Both the position numbers and the translations under genes were made by a program. DNA of 64,000 bases from Synchiropus splendidus (lineage: Eukaryota; Chordata; Actinopteri; Syngnathiformes; Callionymidae), in the NCBI RefSeq assembly GCF_027744825.2, contig NC_071336.1, positions 18,136,501 to 18,200,500 of the forward strand, in the 5' to 3' direction. Shown here piece after piece: positions 11,106-23,043 of the stretch; position 1 is the first letter of the stretch; every line of letters begins with the position of its first letter. The notes under the pieces were generated by a model, which was not told the DNA's origin, made no database searches, and was given only the letters and a program-made list of their open reading frames with translations.

Positions 11106-12000
11106 GTGATATCTATATGGATGATATTTTGGTTTTTGGAGAGACACAGGTATGACACGAGACTCAGCAAAGTATTGGAGTCCATCAGGAAGTCTGGCCT
11201 CGAGCTCAGTAAGGAATAATGCAACTGGCGGCGGCCAAAGTTAAAGCTTTGGCCTACTTTGATCCCAAAAGACTGACAGTTGTGAGCCCAGATGCCAGTA
11301 GCTATGGCTTAGGTGGTCTGCTGTTACTGGACCACAAAGGGATGCTGAAGCCAGTGGCATTCTGTTCTCGGACTCTGACCAACGGCGAGCAAAGATACCC
11401 CCAGATAGAGAAGAAATGTCTCGGGCTTCAGATTGCTTTGACCAGTACCTGTGTGTTTTGGAGTCATACAACCTCTACACTGACCACGAGCATTTAGCTG
11501 TTTATGTTCCAGAGAAAAACCTTGTTGCTGCTGACGCACTCTCCTGCCACCCAGTACAGAGCTCCAAAGAAAACAAGGGAGTGAGGGAAAGGAGTGAGAA
11601 AACCATCCCTGGACTAGATGACAGACCAGACTGGAAGGGATGGTGAGTTGCAAGCCGTCCTTAACTACATAAGAAGTAGTTGGCCTGAACATATAAAGAG
11701 CAGAGCTCTGCCAGCCAAACAGTACTGCCCTGAACGCACACGTCTGAGAGGGCGGAACAGAGCTCTGAGAGGTGCCACTCAGATCGTCATCCCATGCAGC
11801 ATGCGTGTTGATATGCTCCAGAGGATGCATCAGGGTCACCAGGGTCTCAAACTGAGCCACAAAGAGTCAGCCCTTGCAGAGACATTAGAACCCGAGACAG
11901 TATCACCCCAGGTGTCATCGATCATCCAACAGCAGACCGTGCAGGGCCAGTGGTCACAAGAAGTCAAAGAGTGGCGAAGCCTTACAGACGTTATGTTATA
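11106..12000 (+). mobile_element. Ty3/gypsy pol remnant (RT, RNase H, integrase)
   Basis: In order on the plus strand: the reverse-transcriptase Y-M-D-D box (11111-11155); an RNase H domain with VSPDASSYGLGGLLLLDHKG, PVAFCSRTL and EQRYPQIEKKCL (about 11270-11430); the RNase H end with HEHLAVYVPEKNLVAADALS (about 11485-11550); and an integrase N-terminal zinc-finger region with IVIPCSMRVDMLQRMHQGHQ (about 11786-11845). The pieces sit in different frames, and no LTRs, gag or integrase catalytic core were found. It is a dead internal fragment. Confidence 0.85.
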
Positions 12001-12659
12001 GCTAGACAGAGATGGATGACATCTGAGCAAAACAAACATTGCTTCCATTTACTGAAGTGCAGGTAGTCTACCCACTTCCCGCATGTTCTGTTGGTTGTCT
12101 TTTGATGTTATTTACAACTTGATGTGTAGATGTGTTAAATCCTAAAGTGGAGAAAGATTTAATAGCACGAGGAGATCTGTATTTTAAAAATGTGGCGACT
12201 AATATTTATTGACTTCAGTCATTATTTAAAGTTGCATTCAGTCATTTAAAGTGGCCCTTGACTCTTTCTTTTAGAAAGGCGATGTCAAGTAAAGTGTTTT
12301 AAATAAAAGTAGTCACTACACTAGTAGCCTTTGGTTTCATGTTTGAGGTTAACGCCCCACCTAGATTTCGTTCCATGTGACTGACTCTAAATCTCATGAC
12401 TTGATACACGTTTCCGCAAATTCTCGATGTTGCAATCCTGAATTCACTTCATTAGAAATATAGGGGAGTCGTCCCATTTTCTATGTTATTTTGAAAATAT
12501 TGTTGCACAGTTGGACGGTATATGTCATGAGCCACAAGGTTTCTTTACTATATAAAACAGATTTAGGTTTAAAACTGATCTAGCCTTCATATTCTTTGAT
12601 AACTCAGCGATATTGTTCTTTCCGCGTACCCCCACACGGATGGTATAGGCCGGAGCGGC

Positions 12660-12673
12660 GCGTCACGTGACGC
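12660..12673. promoter_or_regulatory. 14-bp palindrome with GTCACGTGAC, cystatin B-copy promoter
   Basis: Identical to the palindrome at 3425-3438 and likewise 75 bp upstream of the start codon. It matches the CLEAR-type E-box; a role in TFEB-linked expression is inferred only. Confidence 0.45.
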
Positions 12674-12748
12674 ACGGACCTGTTCTATGAAACCTCAGCT
12701 GCTTCCTTGCTGTGGTGTTGTTGACTGTCTCACCTGCGAACCGTCAAG

Positions 12749-13886
12749 ATGATGATGTGCGGAGGTGTCGGAGATGCCAAACCTGCCGATAACAAGATCC
12801 AGAATATGTGTAAAGACGTAAGTAATCCAATCGCCAATACGTTTCCGTCTTATATTCTTGGTCCAGACAAAAGACAATGCTGACGGAGCTTTTATTCCGT
12901 GTAGTTGAAGGAACACGCCGAGAGTAAAACGGGCACGAATTTCGCTGAGTTCACGGCCAAGAGCTTCAGGAGCCAGGTGGTGGCCGGAACCAACTACTTC
13001 GTGAAGGTAGTACCACTCCAGGACACGATTTTATCTGCACTGTTTTGAGCCTCTGTCATGTTTCTAAAACCTTTGTTATACACTTTATTAAGAAACGAGA
13101 GCCAAAGAATGGGTGTGTCCACTGGTGCTGATCCAGCCCGCGCACGTCTTCATGTTCACTCAACCTGATTCTCTGCACCTTAATGGCATTGTATTTCAAA
13201 ATAATGTAGCTTTTCCTGGGTGTCGGAAGTGTGGTCCACATAAGTATCAGAATCAGAAAATCTTTTATTTACCCCAAGGGAAAATTTGTAACTTAACATG
13301 CTCCATTAAACAACAAAAATCTAAATATAAAATACCATATTGTATAAACAGGGGCTTTCTCAGAGGCTTTCTCACTTCTTGCTTTTAATCAATCTATGAA
13401 TTTTAATTGTATCTATTTTTAGTTAGTGTGACTCTGCTACCTGTGTGGCTGTCCTCCCAGCACTTTGGTTTCCTCCCATATCTAAAGCCATACAAAGGTT
13501 AATTTTTTGCTCTTTATTGCCTGAAAGGGAAATGTTGAAGGGAATGTTGTAGAACTCAGATACCTTGGTGCATTCAAGGGCAGTCTGCCAAAGTACATCT
13601 GTGGTTTGCAGAGGGCGTTGACATGACATCACTATTGCCATCTGACCAACAAATGGTCTTGAGTTATATGCCATCTACATCTTTTTTTGGGGGAAAAAAG
13701 GCCCAAGTTTGTTTTGTGTGACGGGACAGTTTCTGAAACATTTGTCACCAACTACAGGTTCACGTGGGAGGAGACCAATATGCCCACCTTCGTATCCACG
13801 AAGCTCTGCCTTGTAACGGGGGAGGAGTCAAACTCAGTGACGCACAGCATCCCAAGAAAGAGGAGGATGCAATCGAATTCTTCTGA
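12749..13886 (+). CDS. cstb: Stefin-type cystatin, copy B (cystatin-B-like)
   Basis: Three coding exons at 12749-12817, 12905-13006 and 13758-13886 give 99 residues, with GT-AG phase-0 introns as in copy A. The N-terminus is MMMCGG, an extra Met plus the Cys seen in many stefins. QVVAG is at residues 47-51 and exon 2 is identical to that of copy A at all 102 bases. The second hairpin reads ALPCNGGG and keeps the Leu-Pro pair that copy A lacks. Exons 1 and 3 differ from copy A almost only by amino-acid replacements. This is an expected cytosolic inhibitor of papain-like cysteine cathepsins. The start is the first of three tandem ATG codons; either of the next two would also fit. Confidence 0.93.
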
Positions 13887-14470
13887 AGGGATCATGACGC
13901 AGCTCAGTCACGCCCTCTGCTGATGATACCAATCAATGCACAGATTTCCCTGTGAGATCGATATTGTTACTTGGTCATTGTTGGTGAGATTGGACGCCAC
14001 TTTTTAAATAAAATACAACAAATACGTTTTATGCTGTTGTTCTTGCTCTGTCATCCTGCGATTTCTATATCGCACCTGTTCCTTGTCCCAATTATCTGTT
14101 CATTCCTTCCAACAAATCAGAGCACAGCGAACCAGAAAAAAAAAGTTCAGCGATGAATCACTCATCTCTCCAACACCTCCCTGACCATCATAGTTAGTTC
14201 GATTTTGTTTAGTTTATGGCTGCGCTATCTGGGAGAAAAGGACCTCAAATATTAGAACTGACTGTTATCTTTGTGCAGAAAGGAGTTTTGGTCAAATGAA
14301 ACACAATAAACTATTGCTCTTATATTTATTACTACATACTATGTAGTGAGTCAAATTGTGATGCCTTATGAAACACGAAACCTGACAGTACATTGTTAAA
14401 TGTGTTGCTGTCAATATAAGTCTTTGTTGCCCAGCAGAACTCTCAATAGAACATAATTGTTTGGGTAGTA

Positions 14471-15157
14471 AAGCCACAACCTTTAACCTCACCTTTGCTC
14501 AAATGAGTCCTGAAGTTTGGCTCCTAATCTGCTTTGTGACTGTCAGAGATGAGGTGGACTGCAGAGTGCAAAAGAGAAAATGTGAGATGAAAGCGCCTTT
14601 CCTTCAAATGTGCTCACCATCAGTAGTACTGAACTGAAATATGGCCCAATGCTTTCAGCCACCAACCAACCAGTGTTTCTAAAACCTGCTTTACACTTTC
14701 ATATTGGATGTTGTGTTGATGATGCAAAAAATGGTCTTCACCCTGTCACTGACACTTCTCGGTCTGGATATCTCCAGACTCATTTGGGAGGAGCCAACCA
14801 CCTCCTGGTTGATCAGGTTCATCCCGGTTAGGGACATGTTTGCTTCATGAATTTGCAGCAGGACAAGACGGAATATGAGCCACTTGTTCCCTTTTGATCT
14901 GATACTGACATGAGTCATCCGGGGCTTGGCTTGGCCTCTTCCCCATCACTAAACTGCCATCAAAAATGCATGCCATTTAACGTCTGATAAAACAAAGAAT
15001 CAAAAAATTGTGACATTTTCTCTTTAAAATTGTAACTGACTCTCATGCTCAGTATCATCACGGAATATCTGCATGTTGCTCTACAGCATGTGATGTTGCC
15101 TGCTGCAAACAACGTGGGATTGAAAGACACATGGACTTAACATCATGCACCTTAGAA
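14471..15157. other. Intergenic, nothing recognised
   Basis: Unique sequence after copy B. There are short open frames on both strands with no domain or splice support. No promoter-like island was seen. Confidence 0.5.
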
Positions 15158-15426
15158 CAGGGGTCACCAACCTTTTAGCAACCGCTAGCTACTCCTAGGG
15201 CACTGTGTGACACGAAGGACTACCGCTGAAATCACGATATATAATCAATGATAAATTATATTCCTCTCGAATACTTGTCTCATTGCGGAGTTTTCACTGT
15301 AATTGCCAACGGTGTATCAAAAAAAGGAATCACAAAATCAAACGTAAGATGGTTATTACATGAACATGGATTACATGGTCTCTGCGGGCTACCTGGTGCC
15401 CGAGGGCAACGTGTTGGTGACCCCTG
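15158..15426. mobile_element. hAT-type MITE with terminal inverted repeats
   Basis: The element starts caggggtcaccaaccttt and ends with the reverse complement (gttggtgacccctg), giving terminal inverted repeats of about 14 bp that match hAT/Charlie-type non-autonomous elements. Flanking 8-mers ccttagaa (15150-15157) and acttagag (15427-15434) agree at 6 of 8 positions and may be a decayed 8-bp target duplication. It contains no open frame and is about 269 bp long. Confidence 0.8.
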
Positions 15427-15879
15427 ACTTAGAGAATCATGTTTGCTCCAGCAGCACTCATTATTAAACCATGGCATGGTGGTTGCTATCCAACTAAGGC
15501 CTTTGGTGTGCAAAGCTCAGTTGAAGAGTTTGTCTCTCCTTCTCATCTTTGTGTGTATTTACTCATGATCACTTCCCACAACAGTCCAATGGACATGAAG
15601 TTAAAATCCTAACATGCAGTTACATAAAATAACAGCACAGGGTGACAAATGCTGCTTCAGAAGCATTTTTTTTATTCTCAGACATAAACTTCACCGGAAG
15701 ACATCACACAGCATTTTTTAAAAACCGGATTCTTTTGTACAATGTTCCACACTGAGGAAGCACACAGCTACGGTGGTCGAAAACGGAACACGTAAAGGAG
15801 ACAAGATCTGCTGCTGGGAGGAATTCTCTCATTATCGAGGCCCAGGATAAATCACTGCCCCCAAAGCTCGAGCTTGGTG

Positions 15880-17774
<1,895 letters not shown>

Positions 17775-17979
17775 GACAGACAGGACCCTGGTTACAGGCG
17801 GAGGCTGTCCAAAAAGGTGCCTGCTGCGGTTAAGGCATTTTTAATCAGGCGTTCTCTTCGGGCTACCAAACTAGCGGCGCTGTTAGCTGGTTGACTTTCA
17901 GCAGCTGACGGAGTCGTGTTGTTGTGAAGTCGATGTGTGGTTCAACTTTACTGAACTAATCCGACGAACACAACCAGAG
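17775..17979. promoter_or_regulatory. Bidirectional promoter, mix23 / fam162a
   Basis: Only 205 bp separate the two divergent start codons. The segment has several CG dinucleotides and no obvious TATA box, as expected for a housekeeping bidirectional promoter. Both products are mitochondrial in other vertebrates, so co-expression is plausible. Confidence 0.6.
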
Positions 17980-20665
17980 ATGAGTTTTGCCAGGGCGACC
18001 CTTTCTCTCGGAAACTTCATAGGTACGTATCGTTTAATGCAACTGTCGTTTTGCTTAACCACGCTATTTAATGGGTGAACTACAACTTTAAGCGACTGTA
18101 TTTACGTTACTTCACATTTTCAGTACAAACTATCAGAAAATATTGGGAAATTAGACTGGGCTGTGAACAATCCTATTTTCAATTTGATAGTTTAAATATG
18201 TACCGATTTTTAGTTCATAACACGACAAACATTCTCGAATAAAGCATTTATTACAATTACTACATTATTACTTTACTTTACTACAAATGTCTCTATGAGC
18301 TTCATAAACAAGACACGTATTCATCACATCATTCCCGTCATCACTCATAGATTACACACACACTGGCAATTTCCATCACTGGGGCGAAAAAGAGCAGAAT
18401 CACTGATCGACTATCAAATCATATTATTTCTTCACATTCCATCCGACTGCAGCAATAATTTTTTTTCCAGTCCACCGGCCCTTGACTTACAGACAATTAT
18501 GTTTGTGTTGATGTTGTGTCATGTTTCATTCATGTTAGGAACTTTGTTTTATATAACATTGTTATCGAGGTTCTATGTCATCTTCTGTCAAGCTTTGATG
18601 TTTCACTTATATAATATTGTTTAATTTAACCAACAAGTGGAGTGACAAAAGACAAGAGACTCCCGTCTCTATTTTCTCCAGTATAAAATAAATATCATTC
18701 TTTTCTCGTCTTCACCAGCTGTTGCGATGATGTTGATAAATGCAGGTTCTGTTTTAGGTGTGCTATTTTTTGTTTTGTTGGCTGTTTCTTCTTCGCAGTC
18801 CGACGTTGGAGGCCGGTGACACAGACATGGACTCCACACAGAGGGATGTGCATTAAACCGCAAGAGGTCAAGGCGTCACCTCCGCCGACAGTCCCTGCCA
18901 CTGGTAACTAAATGGTTGCCTCACTGAGAACACTTTGCATTGAAAGAGAAACCACGTCACATCACACAAACTCCTAGATGAGTGGCAGATTTGAGGAGCG
19001 CTTTGTTATTATCGAGATGTTCACATCTTCATCTACTGTGTGTTGGATCTTAAGAAAAGTCACATACATGTCCCTCGACCTCACAGCCAAAAATACACTA
19101 AGGTTATCCATGTTTGAAAAGTTTCTCCATAGTCTGAAAAAGTCTGTCTGTTGCGTTCTTTATCCAGTGTGGTGTGGGTCAGTGCGGGTTACATAAATGA
19201 TCTTTCATGATATAGGTTTTTATTACAGTCAGCAGGCTAAAGGAATCGCTTTTTGTGTAGGAACCATTTTTTATTCGTAAAAGTAACTAAGTTATAAATG
19301 GATGAGCGTTCTTTCACGCCTCAGTGTATGTGAAAGTTCATCTTCATCTTGCTAACACTGTAGATAAAACTTGTTGCGTGGAAGAGTGTAATTGGTTCCC
19401 TTTATTTAAAGTGGTTAGCTTGTTGGAGACATTTCTTGAAGATCTTGCCTCTTTTTGTATACTAGTTGTCCTCTATGATTGCTTGTTTGTAGATCTCAGT
19501 GGTCCCATAGGAAGCTGGGATACAGGATGTGGGGTCACGGTCTGGATAAAGCTAGACTCACTAGGGCGTCTTGAAGTCTGTTTAGTTGTGCGCTTCGGTG
19601 ATCCTGCTGCTCATCTATTCAGTTCATCTGTTCTCTCCCTGCAGAATCACCACAAGTGAGCTTCAAGATTCCCGGCTACAGACCCTCCAACATGGACAAG
19701 AAAATACTTATCTGGGCAGGGCGCTTTAAAACAGTCGACCAGATCCCTGAGATTGTGTCGTGAGTAGCATCTTCCTTTTTGCCCAAGACTGCCAAAGACG
19801 CTTTAATCTCATTGGTCAGTTGTTTGTCTGTTGAATTGAGTTTAAAGGAACATAATGAGCTTAATGGTGCTGTTCAGAACACCAGGGTGGACGTCTCATT
19901 TGATCTGCTGCCATGATAATCTGTCTGGCTGTCAACTCCCAACCGCAGGTTCTCTGGACACACTACTGCAGTTTATTTAATAAATCCAACTCCAGACCAG
20001 AAGCCTGGCTTGGTTGTAACCGGTGTGCAAACAAATTTACTTTCGTCCTGGTGACGTCTTATTGAGGTCAGAGGTCAGATGGGATAGTAGTCCTGGCTTG
20101 GTTTCAACAACCAATCCAGCTGCAGTTAAGCAAGAGACAAAGGGATACAGTTGGTAGGTTTTATTGTCAAATTGTACTTTGGATTTTTCCCTTTATAACT
20201 CTGTTACCATCTACACCTACTACAGCTACTTGGCCTGTGTGGGCATGAAACGGTGAATATCTTCTACTTTTTGTTGATAATTTATATCAGCACAGAAGCA
20301 GCAATGATTGACTGAAAGCCTTTATCGACACTGTGAAGGAGTGGATAAAATAAATACCCTCATGACCCACGAGTATTTCCATGTTCCACCTGTCTGACTG
20401 CAGGTTTGAAATGCTGGACGCGGCGAGGAACAAAGTAAGGGTGAAAATCTGCTACTTGATGATTGCGGCAACAATAGGAGGCTGTATGTTGATGGTGTTC
20501 CTTGGCAAACGGGTGAGTCAAGACAGATGAGTGACAGATTTGATGTTAAAAGATGTTAAACTGAATCGTTTATTGCTGTTGCAGGCCATGGGCAGACACG
20601 AGTCCCTGACTTCACAGAACATGGAGAAGAAAGCCAAGTGGAGAGAAGAGATGGAAAGAAAGTAG
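17980..20665 (+). CDS. fam162a: FAM162A-like mitochondrial membrane protein (HGTD-P)
   Basis: Five coding exons at 17980-18022, 18799-18903, 19645-19759, 20404-20512 and 20585-20665 give 150 residues, against about 154 in human FAM162A. Frames join cleanly through GT-AG introns. Exons 1-2 give a variable arginine-rich N-terminus suited to mitochondrial targeting, ending in MCIKPQE. Exon 3 carries the family signature DKKILIWAGRFKTVDQIPE. Exon 4 carries FEMLDAARNKVRVKI followed by one membrane segment (CYLMIAATIGGCMLMVFLG). Exon 5 is a charged tail (MEKKAKWREEMERK). Human FAM162A is a hypoxia-responsive, pro-apoptotic mitochondrial protein; that function is by family. The A/B paralogue choice rests on adjacency to mix23 and kpna1. 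Poly(A) signals lie at 20718-20723 and 20823-20828. Confidence 0.93.
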
Positions 20666-20829
20666 CAAACTACTGGTCCTTTGACTCAGTGAAGGGAGAC
20701 GATACACCACCTTTTCAAATAAAGTAAATGATTTAAGTTTTCTTCATTCTACTGCAGCATATTTCATTGATTTAGTATTCTATGTTCATTGACCATGTTA
20801 AATTGTTTAAATATTCAGCACCAATAAAC

Positions 20830-23043
20830 TTCTATTATGTATTATATTGGAGGTTTTGCATCTGAATCAATGTCATGTCAGGGAGATGTTCATCACTCAG
20901 CATATTGAGATGAGATATTTAACTTAATTGTTTTTAATTGTTAACAAAGGACAAGCCAAACAGGAGGTGCGATCAACAGTGTGTAGTCCTTAGAAACATT
21001 TCATACCCAGTTTTAATGACTGAAAGACATTGATCCAAAGCACCGTAAAAAACTTGGATTGCAAATCAGAATGGAAGACGATTCACTGGTATGTTTGTGT
21101 CAAGATTCCACCAAAAGTTGATGCTCTATGATGAAGAGCTTTCAGGAATAAAGTGATTTGGAATCAATTCTAGCCCAAGCAGAGGATGGTTTCTCAAAAG
21201 TGCACAACATTTTTTTTCTCACCAAAACTGCTGAGACTGACCAAGAAGTATCACGTTTTGTCGTATAAAGTCAAAGACAGACAATCGGAGTCAGAGTGGC
21301 AAACAAAGACCGACAGCAGCCTAAAATGAAGTAACACTAAGGAGCCGAGCACTTTCTGATGGTAAGCTAAGCACTTCTCAGACCTTCTGTAAGTAGTTTG
21401 AACAAGTTACATTAAGATCAATTCTACCTACATAAACTAAAATTAACCACAAAGAATCAGATTCACTTGTTCATTAAACGGCTTTTATGCAAATGACATA
21501 ACAGGGAACAGTTGTTGCACAAACTCAATAACACCAACGGTCATGAAAATGTAGCGCTAGCTGTCTCTCACAGAGACCCCGACAAATAAGATTTAAGCCG
21601 CAAAAAGAGAATTCAGTAAACATTCAGATTTCCTATTTCAAGTTTGATCTGGATACACTTTTTTTTTTTCCTTTAAATTATCAGGAAGGTTTTTGAAGGT
21701 TCGGTATTATGGCACCGTCAGCGTCCGGTTAAGAGGCTAACTCCAAACAATTTTAAGTTGAAAAACAAGAACTACAACCGCTGGTTCATGTGTGGGTGAT
21801 TTGGCTTCAACTTAGAAACCCAAACTCATAAGATGGATGTTTCAAACCGCTCCGTTGCCAAATTCTCACTCTGATTCGGGGTCAGAAAGAGTTGGAGAGG
21901 CTTTGCTGAGGCAGCCAGGTCTGATTGTAATTAGTGTGCTGACAGTTCCAGTCCACCATGCTCTTCGTCTTCACTCTCTTGGGACGGAGCTGAACTGACG
22001 CGAATCCTTGTCATATCTGACGGGTCAGAGGAACAGGCCACTCCTCTTTACACGTTGCATCCTGAGATAGGAAGAGCCGAGTCCACATCCGGTAAGTTAA
22101 TCCAATAGGTGCAGGCATCAGTCCTGAACTAAAGTGCTGCAAATTAAATGAAAAAAGTGGAGAGTAAAAATCCCCGCTGGTCTGCTACCGGACAGTTTCC
22201 AAAGTTACAATGTCGGTTTAGTCTTGTCTAAGTCCGTCCAATTGTCTCAGTGCGAGGGAAGACAGCCATCTTCCCATGATTCCATGGGTTTACTCACGTC
22301 ACACCAGAGGCGGGAGGCCGTCCAGGAGCCGATGCTGGTCGGAGGTCCAATAACTGGATGAGGGGAATGCATGATATGAGATCCAGGTGGGATCAGAAGC
22401 AGCCAGCATAGTTTCAGACAAGCCCCGTCTTCTAAAGACACACTGACATTCTAATTTGTCCACAAGTGGTCTAATGTTGCAGAAGAGACTGGAAGAGGCT
22501 TTCCCTCTTTGAGTTAAGTGCCGTTATGAGGTCAGTAGACTGTGGTTGGGTCAGTCCTGTGACCAAGTGGTGTCACTGCTGCATGGTCCATCCAGTGGAT
22601 CTGTCTTCCTTTGTTTGTTAGGTAAGCTTGTCCGTTTCTGACTGTGAGTCATTGGTGCTTTACTCACACAATCTGGGGTCAATCGTTGAGGGGGGGGAGG
22701 GGCGAGTGGAAGGTGGCCGAGCATCGTTTTGGGGGAAATAGAAGGAAGGCGTACTTGGGACAACGATGACATGGAGGCCAGATTTGAGGTTGTGAAAAGT
22801 TGGACAAGAGGGAGGACTAGTGGATCCCTCACAAACTGGGCAACAGAACAGCAGAACTTGACCCACATACGATGGACGCACGCGCTCCTCTACGTTTCAT
22901 TCATATTCATGATAAGGTCTTTCTCTCTGGGAGTAGTATGGGGAGAGGCAGAGGCCTGGTGCTCTCAACAGGGTGAGAGAGAGAGAGAGAGAGAGAGATG
23001 AGCAGAGGATGAAGGTGAAGCACGGAAGAGGAACATTTTCGGT
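20830..23043. other. Convergent 3' flank of fam162a and kpna1
   Basis: No coding exon recognised. The part nearest 23043 should be the kpna1 3' untranslated region. Contains a g-run near 22691 and a GA microsatellite at 22974-22998. Many in-frame stops on both strands. Confidence 0.55.
22974..22998. repeat. GA dinucleotide microsatellite
   Basis: About 12 GA units, 46 bp beyond the kpna1 stop codon, so probably transcribed in its 3' untranslated region as CT repeats. Confidence 0.95.

Larger units (their letters stand above)
8382..14470. repeat. Segmental duplication, copy B
   Basis: This block is the counterpart of 684-5297. Compared with copy A it contains an antisense L2-like 5' fragment (8495-9560), three TA arrays with local inversions (10435-10782), and a longer Ty3/gypsy remnant (11111-12000). 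The cystatin portion (12245-14470) is nearly collinear with 3000-5297, but intron 2 is shorter than in copy A. Confidence 0.9.
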
